Source: Sphingomonas sp. AOB5 (GTDB lineage Bacteria > Pseudomonadota > Alphaproteobacteria > Sphingomonadales > Sphingomonadaceae). From it: a stretch of 64,000 nt of DNA. Location of the stretch: positions 105,444 to 169,443 of the forward strand of contig NZ_JARNTV010000002.1 in the NCBI RefSeq assembly GCF_029433115.1, in the 5' to 3' direction. The translations under genes were made by a program, and so were the position numbers. Positions 26,975 through 35,453 of the stretch are shown here, one piece after another. A model generated the notes under the pieces. It made no database searches, was not told the origin of the DNA, and saw only the letters and a program-made list of their open reading frames with translations. Numbering within the stretch: position 1 is the stretch's first letter; each line of letters begins with the position of its first letter.

Positions 26975-27960
26975 AGCGTTCCCCAGAAACCTTGCACGGG
27001 CGGGAGCATATAGCCCCCCTCGTCACGAACCCCGTCCGGCCGATCCTCCCGGAGCCAGACCGGCCCGTCAAGGTCCACAAAGTCCGACATACGCGCAATG
27101 TGCAATGCCGGCGCGATCGACAGCGACGAGCTGACCATGCATCCGGTCATCAGGCCCAGGCCGCAGGAGCGTGCGGCCTGGGCCAGCGACAGGGCAGCGG
27201 TCAGGCCGCCCGTCTTGTCCAGCTTGACGTTCACCACCTGATAGCGGCGCGCAAGCTGGTCGATATCGCCCGCGACATGAGCGGATTCGTCGGCACAGAT
27301 CGGCACGTCCGGGGTGAAGCCCTCAAGCCATTCGTCCTTCTCGGACGGGACCGGCTGTTCGAGCAGATCGACCCGCAGCGCCACCAGCAGGGGCTGCAGC
27401 GCACGCACCAGCCCCTCGTCCCAGCTCTCGTTGGGATCGACGATCAGCCGCGCATTGGGCGCCGCGGCGCGAACGGCACCGATCTGTTCGTCAGGCGAAT
27501 TGGTGTCGACCTTCACCTTGATCAGCGGCGCATCGGCAATGGCACGCGCGGCGGCACCCATCGCCGCCGGACTGTCGATGACTACGGTCAGCGCGCTGGC
27601 GAGACGCTGCGGCTCGGGATTGCCGATCAGTTCGGCGACGCTCCTGCCCGAAAGCCGCGCTTCCAGATCCCACATCGCGCAATCGACCGCATTGCGGGCC
27701 GCCCCCGGCTCCATCAGCGACTGGAGTTCCTCGCGGCTCGCACCCGCTTCCATCGCATCGCGCACAGCATCGATCTCCGCCATCGCGCTGTCGATGCTTT
27801 CGCCGTAGCGGGGATAGGGCACGCCCTCCCCCAGCCCGCGCATGCCATCCTGCTCGAGCGTCACCGTCACCACATCCGCCGCGGTCTTCACCCCGCGCGA
27901 AATGCGGAACGGGCGGCTCAGTGCGAAGCGATCGTGCTGCGCGCGGAGGGTGCGAGGCAT
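26971..27960 (-). CDS. dgcA: N-acetyl-D-glutamate racemase DgcA / dipeptide epimerase family (enolase superfamily)
   Basis: A 329-residue enolase-superfamily racemase. The KxK pair is at 148-150, metal ligands are Asp175, Glu201 and Asp224 (CADES), and the second catalytic lysine lies in NVKLDKTGG (246/249). On its own this would be called L-Ala-D/L-Glu epimerase, but the upstream overlap with a DgcN homologue matches the described dgcN-dgcA D-glutamate pathway, where this enzyme interconverts N-acetyl-D- and L-glutamate. The ATG at 27960 lies inside the dgcN 3' end (43-bp overlap). Dipeptide epimerase remains the alternative. Confidence 0.82.
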   Translation of the reverse strand: MPRTLRAQHDRFALSRPFRISRGVKTAADVVTVTLEQDGMRGLGEGVPYPRYGESIDSAMAEIDAVRDAMEAGASREELQSLMEPGAARNAVDCAMWDLEARLSGRSVAELIGNPEPQRLASALTVVIDSPAAMGAAARAIADAPLIKVKVDTNSPDEQIGAVRAAAPNARLIVDPNESWDEGLVRALQPLLVALRVDLLEQPVPSEKDEWLEGFTPDVPICADESAHVAGDIDQLARRYQVVNVKLDKTGGLTAALSLAQAARSCGLGLMTGCMVSSSLSIAPALHIARMSDFVDLDGPVWLREDRPDGVRDEGGYMLPPVQGFWGTL

Positions 27961-28952
27961 AGCAGCTCGTCGATGATGGCTTCGGCGCCAAAGGCGATCG
28001 GATCGGTGGTGGGCAGGCCCAGTTGATCCTCGGTCCGGCGGCACAGCGCCAGCGCTTCGTTGCGGTCCATGGCCGAGGTGTTGAGGCAGACGCCCACCGC
28101 ACGCACGTCCGGGCTGGTCAGCCGCGCAACCTGCAGGTTGGCGTCGAGGCACTCCCGAAGCCCCGGCAGCTTGCGGTTCTTCAACCCGCGCATGCTCTCG
28201 CGCAGCGGATCGTGGCACATCACGATCGCCTCGGCCTGGGCACCGTGCAGCAGCCCGGTCGAAACGCCGGCAAAGCTCGGATGGAATAGCGAACCCTGGC
28301 CCTCGATCAGGTCCCAGCCATCGTCGTCGCGCGCCGGGGCGAGCATCTCGATCCCGCCGGAAATGAAGTCCGCCACCACCGCGTCGATGGGAATGCCACC
28401 ACCGGCGATCAGGATGCCGGTCTGGCCGGTCGCGCGGAAATCCGCCTTGACGCCACGCGCCCGCAGCGCGGTGGTCAGCGCCAGCGTCGCGTACATCTTG
28501 CCGACCGAGCAATCGGTGCCGACCGTCAGAAGACGGTGGCCGGCACGGCGGTAACCGTTGCCGACCACCAGGTCTGCGGGGGGATCGCGAACGTCGAACA
28601 GCTGAAGGCCCCGTTCCTTCGCCAGATCGGCGAGGCGCGGCACGTCGCGCAGCCGCTGGTGCAGGCCCGCGGCAACGTTCATTCCGGCTTCCAGCGCGGC
28701 CGCGGCATCGTTCACCAGATCGCCGCTCATCACGCCGCCCGAATTGGCGATGCCCAATACCAGCGTCTTCGCGCCGCGTTCGGCACCCTCCGCAATGGTC
28801 AGCCGGGGCAGGTCCAAGGTTAGCGGGCAATCGTCATGACGGAACTCGCCGACGCAATCTTCCGGACGGAAAGTCGCGAGACCGCGCGAGGTCTTGATGC
28901 CAACGAAATCGGTGCTGTGACCGAGATAGAGAAGATACGGTGCCGGGATCAT
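27918..28952 (-). CDS. dgcN: DgcN-type D-glutamate N-acetyltransferase (DUF1611 family)
   Basis: A 344-residue DUF1611-family protein with an N-terminal Rossmann-like domain and a C-terminal P-loop domain (GTDCSVGKM, residues 145-153). Homologues named DgcN are described as acetylating D-glutamate, the first step of the DgcN/DgcA pathway. Its gene order here (LysR upstream, racemase overlapping downstream) is the expected one. Older annotations call this family NAD-dependent epimerase/dehydratase. A 13-bp dyad (28985-28997) lies just upstream of the start. Activity is inferred from family and synteny. Confidence 0.83.
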   Translation of the reverse strand: MIPAPYLLYLGHSTDFVGIKTSRGLATFRPEDCVGEFRHDDCPLTLDLPRLTIAEGAERGAKTLVLGIANSGGVMSGDLVNDAAAALEAGMNVAAGLHQRLRDVPRLADLAKERGLQLFDVRDPPADLVVGNGYRRAGHRLLTVGTDCSVGKMYATLALTTALRARGVKADFRATGQTGILIAGGGIPIDAVVADFISGGIEMLAPARDDDGWDLIEGQGSLFHPSFAGVSTGLLHGAQAEAIVMCHDPLRESMRGLKNRKLPGLRECLDANLQVARLTSPDVRAVGVCLNTSAMDRNEALALCRRTEDQLGLPTTDPIAFGAEAIIDELLCLAPSARSTIASH

Positions 28953-28984
28953 AGGGCACCGACCGTAACTTGGCCTTTGGAAAC

Positions 28985-28997
28985 AGACTCATAGTCT
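28985..28997. promoter_or_regulatory. Dyad AGACT-N3-AGTCT upstream of dgcN
   Basis: Perfect 5-bp arms with a 3-base centre in the 70-bp gap between the LysR gene and dgcN. It lies 33-45 bases upstream of the dgcN start, a suitable position for a regulator site controlling the catabolic genes. It is short and could be chance. Confidence 0.35.
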
Positions 28998-29022
28998 CTG
29001 CTAGGCCGAACATGCCCTTACG

Positions 29023-29907
29023 TTATGGCACGTTGATCACCTGGCCGAGGGTCTTGAGGAAATCGGTGGCCAACGCCGTCGGCGGGCGATTGAGCAGAAA
29101 CATTGCGTGGACGTCGAACGTGATCTGCGGCTTGAGCGGGCGGATCGACAGGCCGGGTGTCAGCGAAGCCTGCGCGGTAAAGCTGTCGACCACCGTCATT
29201 CCCACGCCCTGCCGCACCAAAGCCGTGGCGATGTAGAAGGTCCGCGCCGACACAATCTCGTCGAGATCCAGATCGAGCCGCGCCAGTTCCTGGCTGAAGA
29301 TCTGCCCGATCGGCCCGCTGCCGACCACGCTGATGAATTTGCGCCCGCGCAATGCCTCCAGTTCCAGCCGCGGCGGCGCGTCGGGCATGTCCTCCTCGCG
29401 ATAGAGAACAACCAGCTCGCCCTCCCCCAGCCAGCGATTGCCCAGCGGCGTTGCAGGCGGCACCTCATAAGCGATCGCGACATCGGTCTCGCGCTCATAG
29501 AGTTTGCGCAGCAGATCGTCGTGATGGACGGTCTGGAGGTCGAATTTCACGTCCTGATGCGTTCGCAGGAATTGCGAGACTGCGGTCGGCAGCGCCGCCA
29601 ACGCCAGCGAAGGCAGCGCCGAAATCCGCAGCGTCCCGCCCGATCCGCGACGCAGGTTCCGCCCCGCCTCCCGCAGCGCATAGACGCGCTCCTGGATCTC
29701 GCTCACCTCGGCGAACAACGTATGCGCATCCTCGGTCGCGACCAGACGGCCATTGGTGCGCTGGAACAGCTGGAAACCGAGCAGCGACTCCGCATGGCGC
29801 AGCATCTTCGAGACGGATGGCTGCGACACGTTCAGCGCGCGCGCCGCGGCGCTGACCGATCCGTTGACGTAAACTGCGTGGAATATCTCGATATGGCGCA
29901 GGTTCAT
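29023..29907 (-). CDS. dgcR: LysR-family transcriptional regulator, probable DgcR
   Basis: A 294-residue LTTR with the N-terminal winged helix (MNLRHIEIFHAVYVNGSVSA..., helix-turn-helix about 18-37, LNVSQPSVSKMLRHAE) and a C-terminal periplasmic-binding-like effector domain. It is co-directional with dgcN, 70 bp upstream, and by synteny with described D-glutamate clusters it is the likely D-glutamate-responsive activator. Note that LTTRs are often divergent from their targets; here the regulator leads the operon. Effector identity is inferred. Confidence 0.85.
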   Translation of the reverse strand: MNLRHIEIFHAVYVNGSVSAAARALNVSQPSVSKMLRHAESLLGFQLFQRTNGRLVATEDAHTLFAEVSEIQERVYALREAGRNLRRGSGGTLRISALPSLALAALPTAVSQFLRTHQDVKFDLQTVHHDDLLRKLYERETDVAIAYEVPPATPLGNRWLGEGELVVLYREEDMPDAPPRLELEALRGRKFISVVGSGPIGQIFSQELARLDLDLDEIVSARTFYIATALVRQGVGMTVVDSFTAQASLTPGLSIRPLKPQITFDVHAMFLLNRPPTALATDFLKTLGQVINVP

Positions 29908-29943
29908 GGGGCCAGCCTAGTGCGCCCTGCCCACAGGGCAAGC

Positions 29944-30504
29944 CTAACGCTGCGGCCTCACGACGTTAAGCACGGTTGCCGCACCGCCGCCCAGGCTGAA
30001 CGCAGGGCTGTCCGGCCGCCCGTCGAGGCGAAACTCCAGGCTGGCACTCAGCGGCGTCCGGCGCCGTCCGCCGCGCGGCAGGCTGGCCCGGCCTTCGTTC
30101 AAAGCATTGCGCGGATCGAGCCGGGCTTCCCCGCGCGTCTGGGGTGCCGGCAATTGCCACCCCTCCCCCGCCGTGCGTGTGCCATCGAACAGGAAACGGC
30201 TGGCGAGACGCCCCTCCCAGCCATTGGTGACCGGCAGATAGCCCATCGGGGTCAGATCCAGCGCCTCGAAGGTGACGAGATCGTCGGACTGGATCGTCAC
30301 GGGCGCTAGACGCACGCCCAGCCCGAAATCGGTCGGGGTCGGCAGCCTGATTGTGGTGATACGTCCGCCATGGGTGACGCCGTCATCCTGCATCAACAGG
30401 CTCAGCGCATCGGGTCGGGGGGTAAAGCCGGGGCGGTCGCCTGCCGCAGCCGGCATGACGATCAAAAAGCTCGCAATGGCGCAGACAAGCGAACGCCCCA
30501 GCAC
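29944..30504 (-). CDS. Secreted hypothetical protein, 186 aa
   Basis: A 186-residue exported protein: signal peptide residues 1-21 (ending PAAAGDR), the rest rich in Arg, Pro, Gly and beta-type segments, ending VVRPQR. No domain recognised. The start is a GTG at 30504, with AGGGGG 7-12 bases upstream sitting in the loop of a short TCACAG/CTGTGA hairpin (30505-30523). It is 36 bp downstream-facing from the LysR gene on the same strand and may be co-transcribed with it or stand alone. Function unknown. Confidence 0.65.
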   Translation of the reverse strand: MLGRSLVCAIASFLIVMPAAAGDRPGFTPRPDALSLLMQDDGVTHGGRITTIRLPTPTDFGLGVRLAPVTIQSDDLVTFEALDLTPMGYLPVTNGWEGRLASRFLFDGTRTAGEGWQLPAPQTRGEARLDPRNALNEGRASLPRGGRRRTPLSASLEFRLDGRPDSPAFSLGGGAATVLNVVRPQR

Positions 30505-30593
30505 TCACAGTCCCCCTCTGTGAAGCGAGGAACATGACTAACGTTCTTGGTTAACGCAATATTGAGATTTATACGGAGGAAGCCGCGCGATTG

Positions 30594-30923
30594 TTACGCG
30601 GTGATCGCCTCGAAGTCGTCTTCACTGAGGGGATTCTGGAATTCCAGACCTGCTTCGAAGTCGCGCGCCCATACGACGCGCGCACCCCAATGTCCCACTT
30701 TGGGAAGGGTCAGCCACAGCATCGATCCCGCGCGAAGCTCGGAATAGGTCTGCAGCTTGGCGCCGTGCTGCGACAGGTCGGTCACCTTGCACAGGGCCCG
30801 ATCGAGTCCGCCCCTGCCGATCTTCGCATCAAGCGAAACGGGCGCACGCATCGAACGCCGCCGGCCAAGCGCAGCCGCGGGTTCGATTTCTGCTGCGAAT
30901 GCAATGGGCTTTCCCTGAACCAT
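30594..30923 (-). CDS. PilZ-domain protein
   Basis: A 109-residue protein made up almost entirely of a PilZ domain, the common c-di-GMP receptor fold. The two binding motifs are present: RRRSMR near residues 21-26 and DLSQHGAKL near 49-57. The frame is open to 31049 but the extra part overlaps rpmE and is Ser/Arg-rich, so I take the ATG at 30923. That ATG lies within a perfect 8-bp inverted repeat (30911-30930), and no strong ribosome-binding site precedes it, so the start is uncertain. Likely links c-di-GMP to an unidentified output. Confidence 0.8.
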   Translation of the reverse strand: MVQGKPIAFAAEIEPAAALGRRRSMRAPVSLDAKIGRGGLDRALCKVTDLSQHGAKLQTYSELRAGSMLWLTLPKVGHWGARVVWARDFEAGLEFQNPLSEDDFEAITA

Positions 30924-30930
30924 CAGGGAA
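30911..30930 (-). repeat. Inverted repeat over the PilZ start codon
   Basis: Arms TTCCCTGA (30911-30918) and TCAGGGAA (30923-30930) with a 4-base loop. On the transcript the PilZ ATG falls at the loop, so the hairpin could modulate initiation if 30923 is the true start. Confidence 0.5.
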
Positions 30931-30990
30931 ACGTACGAGGGTGTGGCTAACGGCGCGTTAACGACGCGCGTCCGCCACACCCTTTTCCGA

Positions 30991-31221
30991 TTACTTCTTG
31001 CCGAGGCTGAGGCCGCCGAAGCGCTTGTTGAAGCGCGCAACCTGGCCACCCGCGTCGAGAAGCTGGCCGCGGCCGCCGGTCCATGCCGGATGCGCGAGCG
31101 GATCGATCTCGAGCTGCATCGTGTCGCCTTCCTTACCCCAGGTCGAACGGGTCTGGTAGGACGAGCCGTCGGTCATCTGCACCGTGATGGTGTGATAATC
31201 GGGATGGGTATCTTTCTTCAC
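30991..31221 (-). CDS. rpmE: 50S ribosomal protein L31
   Basis: A 76-residue L31 of the zinc-free kind (no CxxC pair), with the family core [18 protein letters not shown] and [16 protein letters not shown], ending in basic [13 protein letters not shown]. The start is GTG at 31221, preceded by AAGGA eight bases upstream. It lies between fabZ and the PilZ gene. L31 in Alphaproteobacteria is commonly of this cysteine-less type. Confidence 0.95.
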   Translation of the reverse strand: MKKDTHPDYHTITVQMTDGSSYQTRSTWGKEGDTMQLEIDPLAHPAWTGGRGQLLDAGGQVARFNKRFGGLSLGKK

Positions 31222-31318
31222 GTCGAATTCCTTGAAGTGCCACTGGTTCCGACCAGCAGCGGAGGCGCGCGCCTAGCAGAGGGCGGCGCGGGGTGCAAGT
31301 TATGGGAATGCCACCTCA

Positions 31319-31343
31319 CCCGTTCGCCCTGAGAGCGAACGGG
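31319..31343. repeat. Hairpin between fabZ and rpmE
   Basis: Perfect 9-bp arms CCCGTTCGC (31319-31327) and GCGAACGGG (31335-31343) around a 7-base loop. It lacks a T-tract on either strand. Its left half shares CCGTTCGCCCTGAG with the palindrome at 44723-44808, so it looks like a degenerate copy of the same dispersed repeat that may serve as an operon-end structure. Confidence 0.6.
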
Positions 31344-31352
31344 AGGTAGAGC

Positions 31353-31847
31353 TTACTTCGGCGGATCCGCGATCATCGCGGTGAACTCGCATTCGGTCGC
31401 CACGTCATCGCCCAGATAGGCCTTGCCGGCGAACTTGCAGACGCGCGAACGCTTCTGGACGAACTCGACCTCGAGGCGGAGCAGGCAGCCGGGTTCGACC
31501 GGCTTGCGGAACTTCACCCCGTCGATGCTCATGAAATAGACGAGCTTGCCCGAACCGGCGAGGCCCAGGCTCTCGACCGCGAGCACGCCCGCGGCTTGGG
31601 CCAGCGCTTCGACCTGAAGCACGCCGGGCATGATCGGACGCCCGGGGAAATGCCCCTGGAAGAACTGCTCGTTCATCGTCACCGCCTTGATCGCCACGAT
31701 CCGCTGATCGACGATCAGCGATTCGACCCGGTCGACCAGCAACAGCGGATAACGATGCGGCAGGGCCGCCATGACCCGCTGGATATCCAGCGGGCCCCTC
31801 TCCGAACCCGAAGAGTCAGTCCCTGCCGTCATGGTTTCGTCGCTCAC
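31353..31847 (-). CDS. fabZ: 3-hydroxyacyl-[acyl-carrier-protein] dehydratase FabZ
   Basis: Fatty-acid synthesis dehydratase of the hot-dog fold. The catalytic His is in [12 protein letters not shown] and the catalytic Glu in QVEALAQ; a [11 protein letters not shown] segment precedes them. The GTG at 31847 overlaps the skp stop as GTGA; an in-frame ATG at 31832 is an alternative start. The protein is 164 residues, slightly longer than usual because of a polar N-terminal extension. In most Gram-negatives lpxD lies between skp and fabZ, but here the two genes overlap. Confidence 0.95.
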   Translation of the reverse strand: MSDETMTAGTDSSGSERGPLDIQRVMAALPHRYPLLLVDRVESLIVDQRIVAIKAVTMNEQFFQGHFPGRPIMPGVLQVEALAQAAGVLAVESLGLAGSGKLVYFMSIDGVKFRKPVEPGCLLRLEVEFVQKRSRVCKFAGKAYLGDDVATECEFTAMIADPPK

Positions 31848-32599
31848 CGGCCCGGGGGCGGGGTCTGCGTTGCCGGGCGAGCGGGCTGGCCAGCGGCGGG
31901 TGCCGGTGCGGCGCCTGCCGGACGCGGAGCCTGCTGCTGCTGCGACGCGGCGCGGCGGCTTTCCAGCTCGCTGATCTGCTCGAGCATGTTGACCGTGGTC
32001 TGCGACGGGTTCCAGTTCGCGGGCGGCTGGATCGGCACGCTCGGAATGACCTTGTCCAGCTCGGCGGTGATCGCACCGGTCACACTGGCCGATTCAGGCG
32101 CATAGAGGAACGCCGACGGCTGCAGGATCACGGTGATCTTGCGCGCGTTGATCACGTTGGTCTGCGCGGTGCCGTAATTCTCGAGGATCTTCTCGAGCGC
32201 ATAGAGCTGCGCGCGGATCACCGGGGTGCTCAGGCGGAGGATATCGGCCTGTGCCTTGTCCTGCGCGGTCTTGATGCTGGCGAGTGCCGGATTGCGGGCA
32301 GCCTGCGCAGCGTTCACCTCGGCCTCGGAAATCTCCTTGTCCTTGTTGGTGTCGATCAGCGTGTAGAGCGGTTCCAGCTCCTTATCGAGCGCGTCGCGGC
32401 GGGCGTTGATCTGATCGATCGCGGCCTTGTGCTGCGTGGCGATCTGCTGGCTGGCAGTGCCGAACGCCTTCGAATTGGCGATCGCAATGATCGGATTGGC
32501 GGAGGCGATGCCCTGGACCTGCGCTGCGGCAGGTGCGGCCGTCAGCAGCGCCGCGGGTGCGGCGAGCAGGCTCGCAATGAGGAGCTTCTTGGTGATCAT
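31844..32599 (-). CDS. skp: OmpH/Skp-family periplasmic chaperone
   Basis: Periplasmic holdase for outer-membrane proteins. Signal peptide residues 1-26; residues about 35-190 are predicted long helices (coiled-coil-like [24 protein letters not shown]) in place of the short E. coli Skp tentacles; the last 55 residues are a Pro/Ala/Gln-rich tail. Length is 251 residues, long for Skp but usual in sphingomonads. Its start overlaps bamA's stop by one base (TGATG) and its stop overlaps fabZ, consistent with a single transcript. Confidence 0.88.
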   Translation of the reverse strand: MITKKLLIASLLAAPAALLTAAPAAAQVQGIASANPIIAIANSKAFGTASQQIATQHKAAIDQINARRDALDKELEPLYTLIDTNKDKEISEAEVNAAQAARNPALASIKTAQDKAQADILRLSTPVIRAQLYALEKILENYGTAQTNVINARKITVILQPSAFLYAPESASVTGAITAELDKVIPSVPIQPPANWNPSQTTVNMLEQISELESRRAASQQQQAPRPAGAAPAPAAGQPARPATQTPPPGR

Positions 32600-35388
32600 C
32601 AGAACTGAGTCCCTACGTTGAAAGTGAAGAGCTTGGGGTCGTCGCCCGGCTGGGTCAGCAGGGCCTTGGAAACGTCGATACGCAGCGGCCCGAACGGCGA
32701 GTTCCAGTTCACGCCGACACCGATCGCGAGACGCGGGCGAGCCGAATCGCCCACGAAACGCTCCAGGAACGGCTGGGTCGGAATGTTGTAGATCGCGTTG
32801 ACCGACGTACCCGAACAGGCGCCGCCCGAGGTCGCGGTATAGCCGACCTGGCAGGTGGTCAGCTGACCGCTGTTCACCGCGTCGGACGCGCTGACGATGA
32901 ACAGCTGGTTGCCGCTGGCATCCTTGATGAAATTGTCCTTCGGCAGCAGCGAGGGCGAACCATCGGCGTTGAACAACAGGTTGCCACTGCCATCGGTGCG
33001 CTGGACGAAATCGATCGTCTTGTCCGGGCGGCGGATGCCGAATAGCGCGCCTGCCTGGACGAAGATCGACGGACGCAGGCCCATTTCGGCCGCGCCGGCA
33101 CCCAGCGGAATTTCCAGCTCGGCCTTGGCGAGATAATAGCCGCGGCCGCCCAGTGCGTCGTCGACGATCTGGTCGCGATCGGTGACCAGCAGCTGGTTCC
33201 CGGTCACCGCATCGCCGGTGAAGCCGATGCGCTGCACGCGCGGACCGACGCCGCGAATGTCGAAGCCGCGGAACTGCGGTTCGCCCAGATAGAAGCGATC
33301 GGTGATGCGGACCGGATCGAGCCCGCCGCCCGAGCTCTTCTCGAACGAATGGATGTAACCGCCTTCGGCCGAGAGCGAGGCGATGAAGCCGCTGCCGACA
33401 TGCCAGAACTTCTTGGCGTCGATACGGGCGCGGGCATAGCGAACGTCGCCACCCAGGCCTGCAAAGTCGGCGCCGAACACCAGCCGCTGGCCGCGGGTCG
33501 GACGCAGGCGGCTGTTGAGGCTGTCATAGATCAGCGAGACGCCGACCAGCGAAGTGATGCGCGTGCCGATCGCGTCGCAATAATAGCGGCCGGCCTTCAG
33601 CGGATCGCACTCACTGTCGCTGATCACGCCATCGCTGTTCAGATCCGAATAGAAGCTCGCCTTGTCGAGCGTCACTTCGTCCTGCATCAGCGTGTAGCGT
33701 GCCGACAGGGTCCAGTATTCGGTCAGCGGCACGCCGGTGACGAGCTGGATACCGGTCGAGACCTGGCTGTAGGTCGTGTTGCGATCGGTGCCGATATAGT
33801 TGAACGAGTTATAGTCGCGGCGGAAGACCGTGGCGCCCAGCGCGATGTTGCGATCGAACAGATAGGGCTCGGTGAAGCCCAGTTCGACCGACTTCGAATA
33901 GCTCGAATAATCGACCGAGGCCGACAGCGTCTGGCCCTTGCCGCGGAAATTGCGCTGGCGGATCGAGGCCTGGAGGATGAAGCGCTCAAGGCTCGAGAAA
34001 CCGGCCGACAGCGTCAGTTCGCCGGTCGCCTTTTCCTCGACATTGGCGGACAGGATGATGCGATCCGGCGCCGAACCTTCCTTGCGCTCGATCTCGAACT
34101 TGTCCTGGAAATAGCCGAGCGAGTTGATGCGGTCCTGCGAACGCTTGACCAGGAAGGTGTTGAACGCATCGCCTTCGGCCACGCGCATTTCGCGACGGAT
34201 GACCTTGTCGACCGTCTGGGTGTTGCCGGTGATGTCGATCCGCTCGATGTACGTACGGTTCGTCTCGGCGATGTGGAAGTTGATCGTCATCGTGAGGTTT
34301 TCACGATCGCGCTGGAACTCCGGACGCACGTCGGCGAACGCATAGCCGAACAGGCCGGCCGTCTCGCTCAGCGCTTCGACCGAGTCTTCCACTGCCTTGG
34401 CGTTGTAGAACTGGCCTTCGCGGATCGGCAGGCTTTCCGCCATCTTCTTGTCGTCGAAGTCGCGGATCGCGCTGTCGACGGTAACCGGACCGAATTTGTA
34501 GCGCGGGCCTTCTTCCACCACGTAGGTGATGATGAAGTCCTTCTTGTCCGGGGTCAGCTCGGCGATGGCCGAGATCACGCGGAAATCGGCATAGCCTTCG
34601 GTCAGGTAGAACTGGCGCAGCTTCTGCTGGTCATAGGCCAGGCGATCCTGGTCGTACGACGTGTTCGAGCTCAACATCGAGGTGATGCGCGCCTGCTTCG
34701 TCGCCATCTCGCCGCGCAGCTTCCCGTCGGAGAAGACTTCGTTGCCGATGATGTTGATCTGGCGGACCTTGGACTTCGGCCCTTCGCGGATTTCGAAGAT
34801 CACGTCGACGCGGTTCTGGTCGAGCATGACCATCTTCGGCTCGACATTCGCGGCGAAGCGGCCCTGACGGCGATACAGTTCGATGATGCGCGCCACGTCG
34901 GCGCGGACCGCAGTGCGAGTGAAGATCTGGCGCGGCGCCAGCTTCACTTCCTTGGTGATCTTGTCGTCCTTCAGGCGCTTGTTGCCCTCGAAGATGACGC
35001 GGTTGATGATCGGGTTCTCGCGGACGCGGATCACGATATCGCCGGTCTCGACGCCTGCAATCTCGACATCGGCCAGCAGGTCCGATGCGATCAGGTCCTT
35101 GATCGCCTGGTCGACCGTCTCGTTGGTGTAGGACGCACCGACGCGAAGCTGGGTGTAGGACAGGATCGTGTCGGGCTCGAGGCGCTGCGCACCCTCGACC
35201 CGCAGCGAGCGGATCACGCGCTGCGTCGGGGGAGCGACCGTCATCGCTTCGGGCGCAGCCGCAGCCGGCGGGGTCGCGACCTGCGCGGCAACGGGCACCG
35301 CCGCAAAGCCAGCCGAAAGGATCGTGCCCGCCAGGAGCGTCTTGGTGGCGTTCACGCCCATATGTTTCGCCTTAATAACGGTCACCAT
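32599..35388 (-). CDS. bamA: Outer membrane protein assembly factor BamA
   Basis: Central subunit of the beta-barrel assembly machine. A signal peptide (cleaved near AAVPVAAQ) is followed by five POTRA repeats (about 55-425) and a 16-strand barrel ending in FNVGTQF, with the conserved RGFD-type lid motif seen as QFRGFDIRGVGP. 929 residues is long because of loop insertions in the last third (about 785-860), which are rich in Gly, Ser and Asp. ATG at 35388 or, in frame, 35361 could be the start. It lies between rseP and skp. Confidence 0.95.
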   Translation of the reverse strand: MVTVIKAKHMGVNATKTLLAGTILSAGFAAVPVAAQVATPPAAAAPEAMTVAPPTQRVIRSLRVEGAQRLEPDTILSYTQLRVGASYTNETVDQAIKDLIASDLLADVEIAGVETGDIVIRVRENPIINRVIFEGNKRLKDDKITKEVKLAPRQIFTRTAVRADVARIIELYRRQGRFAANVEPKMVMLDQNRVDVIFEIREGPKSKVRQINIIGNEVFSDGKLRGEMATKQARITSMLSSNTSYDQDRLAYDQQKLRQFYLTEGYADFRVISAIAELTPDKKDFIITYVVEEGPRYKFGPVTVDSAIRDFDDKKMAESLPIREGQFYNAKAVEDSVEALSETAGLFGYAFADVRPEFQRDRENLTMTINFHIAETNRTYIERIDITGNTQTVDKVIRREMRVAEGDAFNTFLVKRSQDRINSLGYFQDKFEIERKEGSAPDRIILSANVEEKATGELTLSAGFSSLERFILQASIRQRNFRGKGQTLSASVDYSSYSKSVELGFTEPYLFDRNIALGATVFRRDYNSFNYIGTDRNTTYSQVSTGIQLVTGVPLTEYWTLSARYTLMQDEVTLDKASFYSDLNSDGVISDSECDPLKAGRYYCDAIGTRITSLVGVSLIYDSLNSRLRPTRGQRLVFGADFAGLGGDVRYARARIDAKKFWHVGSGFIASLSAEGGYIHSFEKSSGGGLDPVRITDRFYLGEPQFRGFDIRGVGPRVQRIGFTGDAVTGNQLLVTDRDQIVDDALGGRGYYLAKAELEIPLGAGAAEMGLRPSIFVQAGALFGIRRPDKTIDFVQRTDGSGNLLFNADGSPSLLPKDNFIKDASGNQLFIVSASDAVNSGQLTTCQVGYTATSGGACSGTSVNAIYNIPTQPFLERFVGDSARPRLAIGVGVNWNSPFGPLRIDVSKALLTQPGDDPKLFTFNVGTQF

Positions 35389-35453
35389 CCCACCCCAGTC
35401 GGAATCAATATATGCCGGTCGGCACGGCAGCTACCTGCCCTGCCCCAAGCGCG

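Noticed and set aside
28981..29022. Possible small gene between the LysR gene and dgcN
   Set aside because: Only 70 bp, no open frame of useful length and no ribosome-binding site.
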